Origin: Phoebastria nigripes
Taxonomy: Eukaryota; Chordata; Aves; Procellariiformes; Diomedeidae
Assembly: GCA_035582835.1 (NCBI GenBank)
Contig: JAYKAV010000289.1
Location: 1,218,309-1,282,308 of the forward strand
Direction: 5' to 3'
DNA: 64,000 nucleotides
In this document: piece after piece, positions 40,182-50,792 of the stretch
Position numbering within the stretch: position 1 is the stretch's first letter
Layout of the letters: each line of letters opens with the position of its first letter
Made by a program: the position numbers and the translations under genes
The notes under the pieces: model-generated
The model's input: only the letters and a program-made list of their open reading frames with translations
Databases searched by the model: none
Told to the model about the DNA's origin: nothing

Positions 40182-40228
40182 GGAGGAAGAGGAGGAGGAG
40201 GAGGCGGCCGCGGGCAGCGGCCCCGCAG
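40182..40228 (+). CDS. partial first coding exon, acidic/Ala-rich, gene unidentified
   Basis: Directly after the gap, the frame starting at 40183 reads seven Glu codons (GAG/GAA), then Ala-Ala-Ala-Gly-Ser-Gly-Pro-Ala, plus one base of the next codon. It ends at GCAG|GTGAGC, a good match to the vertebrate 5' splice consensus, with GT at 40229-40230. The intron phase would be 1. The acidic run followed by an Ala/Gly stretch is typical of disordered N-termini of many nuclear or signalling proteins and does not identify the gene. The start codon is not visible. Risks are that the GGA/GAG repeat is only a non-coding CpG-island trinucleotide run, or that the exon is 5' UTR. The downstream exon is not established; one phase-compatible candidate lies at 60346. 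Confidence 0.5.
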
Positions 40229-40509
40229 GTGAGCGGCCCACGCGTGTCCGTGACGGGGGCGGGGGGCGTCGGCAGCGGGGCCACCGGCTCTGGCGGGGAG
40301 CGGGACGGGGCTGCCCGCTCCCTCCCTCCCTCCGCCGGGCGGACAAAGGCGCGGCCGGGGGTGGCTTCGCAGGGGGCGGTGGGGGGACGGGGCGGCGGCT
40401 CCCCGGGCCCCCTCCGGCTGCAGCCACCCCCGTGCGGGGCAGGAGGAGGGACCCCCGCGGTGTGGGACCCCCGCGAGCATCTCACGTCCCGGCCCCTTGT
40501 GCCTGGTGC

Positions 40510-40537
40510 GGGGCTGGGGCTTGGGGGGCGGGGGGGG
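40510..40537 (+). promoter_or_regulatory. G-quadruplex-forming motif
   Basis: Four guanine runs of 4, 4, 6 and 8 bases (40510-40513, 40516-40519, 40523-40528 and 40530-40537) are separated by loops of 2, 3 and 1 base. This satisfies the usual intramolecular G4 rule. It sits about 280 bases into the presumed first intron on the non-template strand, a common position for promoter-proximal G4s in CpG islands. Function is inferred only. Confidence 0.7.
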
Positions 40538-40960
40538 CAGCGACCCCCACGCAGGGCTGGGGTGCGGGGCTGGGTGGGCAGTGCGGGGGTGCCAAGGCTG
40601 TGCCGACCCCGGCGGGGCAGGTGCACCGAACCCGTGCCGTGCCGGTGGTGTTACAGGTGTTACTGGTGGCTTTGGGGAGCAGTGGGGTGGGTGCTGGCCC
40701 TGGCTCCCCAAAGCATCCTTCATGGCAGCCGGCCCCGGCGTGCACCGTGCTCCCCATGGAGGAGTTTAAGACACGTCCTTCCCATCGCTGTCGCATCGGG
40801 GCGGCGTCCACCCTGTTGGACGCTGTCCTCGAGCATCGCCGGGTGGTACCTTGGGGGCAGAGGTGCCCTGTAAGCGTCAAGGCTTCACCGGCGTCCCGCC
40901 TTCACGTGCCGGCAGCAGAACGGGGCTAATGATAACTTGGTGTCGCTGGAGCCCATGTGC

Positions 40961-42154
40961 TTACTGGTATCTGAAGGCGCGTTTGCAGCTCGGTGGGTGC
41001 TGGGAAGAGCCCACGCTAGTGTGGTACCCGATGGGCGTGCGAGGGGAGAAAAGAGCCGCGGGCTGTTTCTATTCTGGGAAACGCGCATCCCGCTGCAGCC
41101 TGCTCGAGGCCTGATCCTGCCCCCGTCGCGGTCAGGGGGCTTGTACAGAGCTGAGGAAAGCATTATGGCAGTGGGAATAAATGGAATTATCAATGAAGAG
41201 CGTGAGGAGGGAAGAGGTAAAGGGCAGACTGGAGGGCTGTGCTTTCAGCTGAAGCTCTTGCTGGGTGTAGCACTGAGTGACGGTGCTGGGAGATGAAAAC
41301 ACTGATGGTCTTCAAAGCCGAGACTCCAGTTTACTTATAGATTAAGTAGACAAAACTCTGCTGGAGTCCGTGGTTGGAGCTTTGTCCACTTATTTCACTG
41401 GAGAACTTGGCTTCGCTCTACATTTCCANAGCTTTATGTTCAGACACGTGCAAATGCTAGAGCACTGATTCTTTCCTTTCTTGTATTTATTTTTTCTCCT
41501 TGCCTGGAAGAGGTTTGGTTTAAGTGTGTTGAGCTTCCTCTAATGTGAAAGGGATATATTCTGCTGTTCTGGTAGCTTTNGCAGTCTGAACAAGTGGATT
41601 AATCAACCTGTTTTATTTGGCTAGAAATATAATCAGTTGAAGATCTGGAGTCTCTTGTTTTCAGACTTCAATTCTTTTTTTTTCCATTGAGGTTTCTGTC
41701 TGTACTTTCTCTGGAAGAGACAGAATGGCTTAAGATTAGGAATTGCTGATAAAGATAGGAGGGGTTGAGTTTTCTTAAAGCAAAAGCAATTTTCTCTATC
41801 GTGCCATGATCAGACCTTGTTGGCTCAGTGACTCACCTGGCACGTGTGGCACGGAGCGACCCTCTGGGTGCCAAACAGGGACGCACGTAGCTGCCCCGAG
41901 TCACGTCGGGCACCTATTTCCCTATCTGACCTTGTGTGTCGTGTTTGTTTCCATCATCGGAGGCATCACCTCTCCCATCCCAGGCTCCAATGTTTTTGAG
42001 AGCATCCCTCTCGTATGGGCTGAGTGACAAGTGACACGCGAGGGTATTGCAAGGCATGAGGTGGCTGGTTTAGCGATGCCTTCGGGATGCTCTTGGATGT
42101 CTGTATATGATGCTCGCATAATGTCCCTTTGTGTTTGCTGCCANAGGAGGTGTC
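40961..42154. other. probable intron, non-coding
   Basis: CpG density falls after about 41110. From 41290 the sequence is AT-richer, with pyrimidine tracts (near 41480 and 41675) but no acceptor leading into a convincing open exon. Nothing else was recognised. Confidence 0.4.
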
Positions 42155-42330
42155 AGGGATGCAAGTCGGGAGGTTTTGTGTCTAGTCCCAGCACTGCCAC
42201 ACATCCCCCGCGGGCTGCCCTTGCCTCTGCGTTTCGGATCTCACTTGTGAAACAGGAGCACCGGTGATGATAACTCTTCCCCGCCATCCCTGGGTGTGCG
42301 GAGTTTTTATTGTGGAGGCCAGCATCACCC
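42155..42330 (+). mobile_element. MIR-like SINE fragment, sense
   Basis: TCTAGTCCCAGCACTGCCAC, then CTCTGCGTTTCGGATCTCAC, then TTGTGAAACAGGAGCACCGG and TGATGATAACTCTTCC follow the sense MIR layout. That layout is recalled as TCTAGTCCCAGCTCTGCCAC, CTCTCTGTGCCTCAGTTTCC, CATCTGTAAAATGGGGATAA and TAATAGTACCTACC. The first anchor is close to exact and the later ones degrade. Order and spacing are right. Confidence 0.6.
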
Positions 42331-42834
42331 TTTGAAGTTTTAAAGTGCTAATTATTAATGGCTACAGCCCCTTGATTTCAAAATTGCTCTCTGGTGCCTT
42401 TACACTGCGGTGATGGCCAGGGTAGGAACGCATGGGCAGATTATGTCTTCTCAAACAGGCTAATTTGTTATTCGTTAGCGTGGCAGGTTGAGATTAACCC
42501 TGGCTGATGGGGGATTGCTGGCACACTCGTGGGTCGGGTGGGTTTTAGGGCACCCGGGGGGATGAGGCGGCAGTGGGAGGAGATGCTGGGCTCGGCAGCA
42601 TCCCCCTGCATGACGTGGGGGCTCGCGGAGGTGGTACGGGTGGGTGGTGCGGCCGTGGTCTGTGCGGGAGCTGGTTTCTGTGGGTTTTACGTGGGGCTTT
42701 TCCACGCTGATTCCATCTGCCGAGTGTTGCTGGAGTCCTGCACAGCAGTTTACTCCCAAAGGGTGTTAAGCACCGAAGGCATGGTAAAGCCAGTGGGCAC
42801 CACGGGTTTAGCTGAAACCTTCCTTTTTCTTTAA
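42331..42834. other. non-coding DNA
   Basis: AT-rich at first (42340-42480), then GC-richer with a minus frame of 94 codons (42475-42759) and a plus frame of 101 codons over the same bases. Nothing was recognised. Confidence 0.4.
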
Positions 42835-43050
42835 TTCAAGCATGTTTTCAACATTACTTTTTCAATTCAATGAGGAATTAATGCATTATATGCTTTATTG
42901 CATGAAACAAATGGGCCTTTTCTCATGCACATTATTAGAAAGGCTTGCGTTAATGCTGATGGAGTTATTACTGATAAGAAATTGGTGTGAGAGTCCTCAC
43001 ATTCAGTGTTTGTTCAGCACTACCAAGATTTAAATTCTGACTTCAATGTG
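42835..43050. promoter_or_regulatory. candidate conserved non-coding element
   Basis: The block is AT-rich, low in CpG and not simple repeat. It is dense in homeodomain or POU-like cores: GAGGAATTAATGCATTATAT, ACATTATTAG, GCGTTAATGCTGATGG and GAGTTATTACTGATAAG. This composition is typical of deeply conserved vertebrate enhancers in first introns of developmental genes. Conservation itself cannot be seen here, so this is inference. Confidence 0.3.
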
Positions 43051-46000
43051 TTTTTCTCATTCTGATTTAAGAAGTACTTCAGCTACTGCTGAGCTGCCTG
43101 CTTGCTCCGCTCTCATTCTGTTCCCTTTCCCAGTTCCACGATGTTTATTTTTCTTTCCAAGCCTGTGATCATGTTAAAATCCCGGATTTTGTCTTTAAGA
43201 GAAGTAAATTGCTAATCCTCATGTTTGTGGAGACAAGCTTAGAAGTATCCCCTGCCTTATTGCCAAAGCCTCCAACACCCGCCACGGANACTCTGCCGCT
43301 TCCTTTTATACAAAATAGTCTTGTTTTAAAGCAAAAGCTGGAGCTTTGCTGGGGAAGTTGACTTGGGGACGGCTGCTGTTCGGATGCTCGGTGTTGGAGC
43401 AGAGATGCGGCTGCTGTGGCCAGTGTAGTCCTGGTTGGGCTTGCCTTGCCTAAAGAACAAAACTTCTCTATTCTACCCATTTCTGTAGGGCGGTGTTGAA
43501 CCATATGGGTCTCTTGGAAGGACATTTTGTTCTGACTCTTTTCCAGCCCCACGCACAGCAGATGGGTGGGCTGAAAAGCCCAAACCTCCTTGCACAGCCT
43601 CGCTGTCCCCATGCCATGGCTGGGTCAGCAGAAGAGCTGCACCCAAACCCTGGCTTTAGGTATCTTTAGACCGTACTAAGTGTTTCAGACCTCGAAAGCC
43701 ATTGCCTGCTCTCCTCCCCGTGGGTTCTGTGGTGTTCCACCTGGCTTCCTGGGTCGCCAGGTCCCAGACGTGACCCTGAGTCGGGGTCTTCACCTCTGCA
43801 CCTCCCNGCAGGGGACAACGAGCAATTTCTGCTGCAGCCTCAGGGCAGGAAATGCAGGTGGCCCGGCTGCTCGGAGCAATTCACCACGGGAAGGCATCCC
43901 GCGCTGCTACGGAAATGGGTGAAAGCTGAGTCAGTGTGCCATCATCTTTGATGGGTCTCCAGCATGGGGCCATCTCTTGCTGGGGTGCTCGCAGCCCAGA
44001 TGGAGGAGGTGCAGCNGTAGCCCCCCTATGGGTGGTGGCTGTGGCTTTGGGTGGGATTAGCTGATGGGTTTAGCTTGTAAAGAGGAGCCTGGCAAATCCC
44101 TGGGGGAAATGGGGGGTGGCCTGGCTAACTGGCTGGGTGCAGGGGAGGCAGCGGGGCGAGGAGTGGACCCNGATGCAAGTTCTGGCTTAATTTCTTCATC
44201 ATCCAGCTGGAGANGTGGAGGGTTTTGCTTTTGTGCAGGGTGTGTGGAGAAAGGTCCANGCACTCCGTGCGTGCAGGAGCCACNGTGGGGGCAGGTCTTG
44301 TGAGGGGTCCCTACAGCACCAGCAGTACTGTTGAAGGGGAAAGTTTAATCCAAGCCATGGAGCCATCAAGAGCCAGACCCTGCTANACCAGGGCTGTGCT
44401 CCTCGAGGGCTTGGGAGCTCTCAAATCCCAGTGGGACAGAAACAGCCAAGTTGCTGAAGGCAGTTTTGGGACATCTTGCCAGTGCTGGTCCCTTTTGCAG
44501 CTCTGGGTGACTCCTCTTCTCCCCTCTTCCCGTCCAGGCGTTAGCCCTTCAGTAGAGGTCTTCCCACCCAGGTTTGCCCCATGATCAGCTTTTCCCCCGT
44601 GCTCAGTGTGACACAGGACCCTCTCGGGGATGCACGTAAATGTTTAATGCCCGTGCAGCAGGTTGGGTTTCCAAGGCTGGGGCTGAGCAGTAGGTGAGGC
44701 TGAATGTTTGCAATGGAATTCTGCAACCTTAAAAATCTCTATCCCTTTAGGTGCAAGCGCAGGTCCTGCCCTTCGGCGCTGGGCTCATGCAGGCACCTGC
44801 CTGAATGCCCCTGCTCTGCCTCTGACCCGGCTGGGGGGAGCTGGGGCTGTCGTCCTGCTCATCGCTCGGGAAGGCAGCTTACACTTTCCTCGTTTGAGGG
44901 CTTGGGATTGTGTTCAGAGTGGTTACTGAGATAGCTCGCTTTCAAGATGTCAGCGGGATTTACATTTTTTTTTTAAAGAAATGGAAATTAAGTTACAGAC
45001 ATGAAGGCTGACAATAAAGAATATGGTCGTGCTACTTGGAATCAGTATAGGAGCAGCCAGGGTAGAGAGCGCCTTTTTTCAGTCAAGTAATAAATTGTGG
45101 GGTTTGTATCTTTGAGCTTAAAATAAAGGGATGTTACCCACAGCAGAAAATGTCACTCCCTTGCCTCCCTGCTTCCATGCTCCCGTCTGAGTCATTCTTG
45201 AATCAGATGCATCCAACTGTCCTGACTCAAGGTTTTGAGATTCTTGGACTTAGCAATGCTCATAAAAATCAGGATATTTCTGGGAGGACCTACAGAGCAT
45301 CCAAGGTCTTGTTTGTTAGCTTCCCTCTGCAGGGAGTGGTGCTGGGATTTTGCTTTCTTTCTTTTAAATGATAGCTGAGATTTGGACATCATCACATCGC
45401 TGAGCTGCNGCTTGGAAAATACCACATGTAAAATAGGGCTGCTACTGCACGGTGTGTTGAAGTTACTTATCTGGCTGCTCCCAGTAATACCCAAACACCA
45501 GCCTGTGGGGAGGCCACTGCCAGCCCCTGCAGCAAAGTTGCTGAAACACCAAATAAAGTGGTTTGGCTGAAGCTGCGTGGTGGGCAGGAGGTATCCCGGG
45601 CCCGTTTGCCGATGCCAGCGGTCCTCNGGGCTCTGCAGGGGTGGTTGTGGTCCCCAGGGGCTGGGACAGTTGGGGCAGCACCCAGTGATCAGGGTGCTGG
45701 ACCGTGACCGGGGGGGGGGTGTGTGTGTGTGTGATGACTCTTGCAACACAGATTGGGGTTTGCATGGGGTGCAAAGGTTGTGTCTGTCCAAACAGCTGGG
45801 AAATGCGTGGGTGAGCGTTGGATGGGTTTCCCAGCCAGTGGCTGGTTTTGCCCCTGGAGCATCCTGCCGGGGTGCAAGTGGACCCTGCCCCTTCCCGGGG
45901 AGGCACCCTGGGCTCGATCCTGCCTGGTGTGGACTGGGCTGTGCCGGAGGGGAAAGTACCACTGCAATTAAGGAGCGATGGTGCTGGGCTGGCAGCAGAG

Positions 46001-48829
46001 CTCATCTCACAGGCTACGCCGAGGTGTAACCTCAGGGGGCGAATAACTGCATCCCAGAGGGGACCATGGTCCTTGGAGGTGCCTGCAGCATCTTGGGGTC
46101 TACCCAGGTGGGTGGTGGTGATGGTGGGCATCAAGCCTGTACCGGAGTCTGTCCCCACCAGCTGTGTGCAGGCGAGCAGCACGAGGACAGGGACATCCAG
46201 GACTTCCCACACCCCGTGGCTGTGGGCAGAGAGGCACAGAACAAGCTGTCCCTGAGGAAGAGAGGCCCCGGACGCGAGTCTGCTGAAGTCAGGGGAAAGA
46301 TTTCAGACGTTTTTTTGACAAGAGCCTGTGGCCTATAAATACGCAGGGCTAAGTCATTGTGCTGCTGCTAATATTTGCAGAGCCAATGCCAGCTGACTGT
46401 CAGGAAGCGCTGCTGCAGATTCGAGGTGCTTGCTGGTGCTTCCAAGAAGCAGCTGAGATCTTAGCAGTGGCGTGATGCATCTGCTGTCATTAGAAATAAA
46501 CTCATGCTGATGCTGGGTGCTGAAGGCAGGGATTTCTCTTGCAGCCATCTGGCTGGAAGGGAAGGCTCCTTCTGCTTTACCTCTGACAAGCACTTAAAAT
46601 AAAACAAAACAAAAGTTAAGAAGCTGGATTGCTGTGCAGCACCTAGACTGCACCTGAGACTTCATTGAGCTCTTAAATGAGGTTGCAGCAAGGGCTTGGG
46701 CTTGCTTCAGAGGTCCTGGAAACCCACAGACTTTGCTGCCCTGGCTTGTGCTGCGTGTCTGAGCTCAGCAGGGCTGCCTCGTGCAGCGGGGCATCGCTGG
46801 CTGGGGATAGGGGGCTGGGGGGTAGAGTCTGGCACTTTATAATTGGTTGGGGATATTAATATGTTTTACGAGCTAAAGGCGAGATTGCGATCTAGCCATC
46901 TGCCCTGCCCTGGGGGGCCGTGAGTCTCCACCACCCCAGGAGAACAGAACCGGTTGCAATTCAGTCTCATTAAACTGGCTGAAAACCAGGGTTTCTGGTT
47001 CACAGGAAATTATTTGCTTTTTTTAATTTGACTTTTGGGTTGGGTCAGACTGAAATGAAATGGTTGTTCTTGCATTGCTTCTGCTTAAGCTTCCAGTAAG
47101 CTCGAGGGTCCTGCGCCTTGAGGCTGCCCCGTAAGATCAATGTCCTTGTTGCGCTCGGGGCTAAACCCGTCCCCAGTGTGGAGTTGGGGGCTGCTGGGTC
47201 CCTGCTGGGGGGAAATGCTCCCAAAATCCCAGCAGGGCTTGTCTGGAGGGGTCTTTTATTGGATTAAAGCTTGTCAATGTGGAAGCATTTTGAACAAGAC
47301 ATTCTGGACTTGGAATAATTGAATCTCATTTGTTTGGCCAGAACTTTTTTTTTTGCCCCCTAATTCAATGGGAAACCTGACAGTGCTGGTCCTGGCTCTT
47401 CCGCAGCCGCCGATCCTGGAGAAGTGGTGACTTTACCTCTTCTGATGGGATCACTCGCTCCCCCCCACAACTCCTCTCCCCATCCCCTCTCCCTGCTTCT
47501 TCACAGCCAGGGATGCTGGAAAAGTGGTCCAGCTTCTCCTCCTCTGGCCGAGCAGATCCCATCCCATCCCAGCCGGCTGAGCTCCTGTAGCTGAGCGGCT
47601 CCGGGGCAGCCTGGCTGTCACCCCTTCTTTTCACCAGCTATTTAAAAAGGCACCGATTACAGAGGGGGAGGGATATGCTCGGTTCACGTGTTTTTTTTCT
47701 GGATTGCGCCTAGCTGCCTGCGAAGAATAGACCGTCTAAACACGCTGCCGGAACGCTAATCGGCCAGGGATGGTTTGAGCTGCCCGAAGCGGCTCTTTTG
47801 TTGGAGGCTGAATTCCTCCTCTGACTGATGCTCATCCGGATCTTCCCATGCAAAATTCCTATTGCCCTTCGTCACATGAAATGCAGTGGGGTCGTGATGC
47901 TGGGCAGGCATCGTACTCAGCAATAGCTCTGCTCAACGCCCTTCAGGACTTCCCCCCTTCCTTGGAAAAGATTTTGGGGTCTCTGCTTCTGCTTCATACA
48001 CACATGGGTCCTATTTCAGTAAATGAGGAGCCTCCTCAGAGCTGCATGAACTAAAGCGGAGCCTTAGTTTGGTCTTGTGCTGCTTTTAAAGTAGGATTAT
48101 TTTTTTTTTCTGAACACCTGCTGTATGAATTAAAATTTGCCTTGTAAATGTAACCGATTCAGAGTCTAAGCATGAAAGATGGGCGTTTGCTTTTCGTCTG
48201 GAAAAAGAAAAAAGCAAAACCTCGAAGGTTTTGCTCTTGAGGCGGCTCGGCCACGAAACCAGAGAGAAGCCCAAGTCGCTCTTCGTACCATTTTTAATTC
48301 AGTTGCCCCCTGTCCTTATAAATAAGCCACCAGAAACATGACGAGGCAAGCATCTCTGCTATTTATAGCTCGCGCTGCTCCGCGTGCCTGTTTTAAAAAT
48401 CAGCAGCTAAATGGCTCTGCAGCCTTTCAGCAAAAGGCTTAATGACACAGGCATTTGATATGCATGGATAGATGGATGTATATTTAAAGGCCGTTGGTGG
48501 TGAGCCTTCACCCCGAGCAGGCGGGATGGTTTCTGCAGCTGGGATATTTCTCCTTGGCGAAGGAGAGCCCCTCCAGCATAGCTCTGCCTCCGGGGAAGGG
48601 GCTCCGGCTTAGTCTGCACCCCCGAGGCTCGCCCCTGCTCCAGCTACCTCCAGCCAGCCCCGACATGGGACTGGTGCCACTGGGGATGCTCCTGGCGGGG
48701 TCGGTCCTCCCACCTCTCCCCTGCACCTTGGCTCTTCAGGGGGTTTATCACTAAACAAGATATACGTTGATATTCCCCAAGCTTTTAAAAAAAAAAAATA
48801 AAATTTTGAAGCTGCATTAACCCTTTATT
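43051..48829. other. long non-coding stretch, presumed intron
   Basis: There is no splice-supported exon. Features include a G10 run followed by (GT)6 at 45710-45732, several G-rich strings (46801-46825) and T-rich runs near 47346 and 48100. The largest frames (45192-45962 minus, 256 codons; 45463-46212 minus, 249 codons) overlap one another and a plus frame, contain ambiguous bases, and pass through the GT microsatellite. They are considered chance. A weak MIR-like string (CACATGTAAAATAGGGCTG, 45422) was not strong enough to call. Confidence 0.4.
45710..45732. repeat. G10-(GT)6 simple repeat
   Basis: Ten G (45710-45719) are followed by TGTGTGTGTGTGTG-type dinucleotides. It is a short compound repeat and probably polymorphic. 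Confidence 0.9.
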
Positions 48830-49380
48830 TCTTTTTTTTTTTTCTTTGTGGCATCACCTCTGTATAATTAAGAGGCTGCTGGTAACCTTTACCTGTTTAA
48901 CTGGTCATGCCACTTCTCAGATGAATCTGCTTTATTCCTGGCAAATTACACTGCCGCAGTTTTCAGGCAGCTTTACTCTATTTTGACTGACTGGCTGACT
49001 GTATTAACTGATAGTGCTGCTTGGGCTGCTTTGATCCTGTATTATTTATGGAAATGATGGCACATAACTCTGCGTAGCTGATTAATGCTGCATGTATTTT
49101 TAATGTGCTAGTTCTACTGTTTGATCTGTGCTAAATGATTATTCTCTGATGTGTTCCTGGGTTCATTTTAGTTGCTTATGAAAAGGATATTGAAATGGAC
49201 TGTTGGTTTTGTTGCTTTTTTTTTTTCCCCCCCCAGTGGTCTCATCTTGTGCTGGTTTTTAAGCTTTCACAGATTGTTTTCCCAAGCATGGCTCTGCCGT
49301 CATCACGGGGAGCATTTACACTTTATTGCTATTAATTTGAGCGTTTCATTGGTGGCATTACTCTAAATTCATCGCTGTGT
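48830..49380. promoter_or_regulatory. candidate conserved non-coding element (largest in window)
   Basis: About 550 bases of AT-rich, CpG-poor, non-repetitive DNA carry many developmental-factor-like cores. These include TAATTA (48865-48870), TTTACCTGTTTAAC, a triple CTGACTGGCTGACTG string, ATTAATGCTGCATG (49081-49094), TTTAATGTGC and CTAAATGATTATT. No open frame exceeds 64 codons. Texture and position within a presumed long intron suggest an enhancer cluster. A T-rich then C8-AG string at 49216-49236 looks like a splice acceptor but no matching donor-bounded open exon follows. Confidence 0.35.
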
Positions 49381-50380
49381 GTGCAGTTGTTTGAAGTTTC
49401 GGGGAGATACAAGGTGGAAAAACAGCTGTTTAGGTGATGCTCAATTCTTCCTCATGTGCAATTGCTGAACCCCAGCTTGGCTGTGACCCAGGTCCAGCGA
49501 CATCTGATGATAAAGAAACCTGTCTAAATTGGAGGGGGTATAATTAATATTTTCTGTGGCCCGTCACAGGATGGCCGGCACTGGTCGATATTAAGAAAAT
49601 GACTTTAATTGCCGGGGAGGTGTGTGCTCAACCCGCAGCTTCCTCCTCCGTGACGTGAGATGTGGTCGTGGTTGGGGAGGGACCGGTGGGCGAAGGCGGT
49701 GTTTCATCCCGGGAAATACCCACCGCATCCCGTGGCACATCCCGTGGCGCGCACGGCACGTGCGGTGCTCCTGGCGCTGCCGTTGGGGAGGGAGTTTGAT
49801 GTCCTTCATCCCTCCTCCAAAATCCTTCCCCATCACCAGACGTGGCCAACGGGGTGGAAGCCAGGAGGTCGTTCCAGGAGGACCATCTGTGAGCTGGAGG
49901 ATCAGCATTTCCCTTCCCTGGGGGCAAAATAGAGGAGGGGAAGTTGATTTTTATTTATTTATTTATTCATTTTCCCCTGCCTTTTATAACACTTGCTTAT
50001 TTTCATGGTACAGACAAGGGTTGTCTCCTAACCCCTGCCCGCGCCCGGCGNGTGGTCAGATACACCTCCTCCCTGGGCGCATCGTGCTCCAGCAACAACA
50101 GGTTTGNGAGGATGCTTTCGTGAACAGCGCTGTAAAGATGCAAAGCAATGCTAGTCGAAAACCTTTAAATGAAGACTTTTTTCCCCTCCTCTGAACAGGG
50201 CTTTTTGTCAAAATCAGCAAAATATATCTCCTTCTGCAAAAGATCCCTTTTCCTTTAATGGCCTTTTTCATTGAAAACAGTTTAAACTTGACATTTTGTT
50301 CCCTCCCTCCANATTTCTCAAAGCTCCTTTTTCCGTGAAATCTTCAGTAATTCCGTTTTCCTCCTGCCCTCTATTTCAAA

Positions 50381-50444
50381 GATATATATAAATATACATA
50401 TGTGTTATAATATATATAATTTTTTATATATATATATTTTTTTT
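50381..50444. repeat. AT-rich microsatellite tract
   Basis: Nearly uninterrupted (TA)n with single-base interruptions, ending in T9. Such tracts melt easily and are often polymorphic. No repeat-family body is attached. Confidence 0.9.
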
Positions 50445-50773
50445 CTGTCTGCTATAACTCTTGCCTTTTGTCACCGGGAGCAAAGCAAACATTATAGACT
50501 TTTTTCTGGTGTTCTTCCTCTGCCCCAAAACGGAGACGGGCTAACCTGAGCACTGCAACGAGCCAGATATTTGGGGGTTGGAAATTGGGAGGGATGCACC
50601 GCATCGGGCGTCGAGGGAACAGGCAAGATTTTTGGATACAGCTCCTACAAACCGAGTTGCTTCCCCAAAACACATCTCGATTGCGGACGCGTGAGTAATG
50701 GGGCAGAGGCATCCACACCTTCGCGGTGCTGTTGGATGGGGAAAGAGGGCACGGTGCCTTGTACAACGCCTGC

Positions 50774-50792
50774 GGGGGGGGGGGGGGGGGGG
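50774..50792. repeat. G19 homopolymer
   Basis: Nineteen consecutive G are preceded by TGC and followed by TGTTGTTCC. The length is probably inaccurate in short-read data. The run can form G-quadruplex structures. Confidence 0.95.

Larger units (their letters stand above)
38880..40960. promoter_or_regulatory. CpG island, probable promoter, interrupted by assembly gap
   Basis: Both edges of the gap are CpG-rich, and CpG density rises sharply on the right side (40182-40960), with strings such as CGGGCGGACAAAGGCGCGGC. GC-rich Sp/KLF-like boxes (GGGGCGGGG-type) are abundant. It is the only extended CpG island in the window. Together with the donor site at 40229 it marks a probable plus-strand promoter and first exon. 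The transcription start and most of the first exon would fall in the unsequenced 911 bases. A bidirectional promoter cannot be excluded, as no minus-strand exon could be recognised or ruled out. Confidence 0.65.

Noticed and set aside
38833..40929. Very long open frames on both strands across the CpG island (up to 677 codons)
   Set aside because: They are open only because the 911-N gap has no stops. Only the few dozen bases beside the donor at 40229 have independent support.
41145..41216. Possible small exon ending GAGGAGGGAAGAG|GTAAAG
   Set aside because: The upstream acceptor lacks a polypyrimidine tract, so only the donor is plausible.
45400..45460. Weak MIR-like string CACATGTAAAATAGGGCTG
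   Set aside because: Only one short anchor, with no second block in the right place.
45192..46212. Minus-strand frames of 256 and 249 codons
   Set aside because: They overlap each other in different phases, cross a GT microsatellite and an ambiguous base, and show no motif.
49216..49360. T-rich then C8-AG acceptor-like string
   Set aside because: No donor-bounded open exon follows. The tract is probably part of the AT-rich block.
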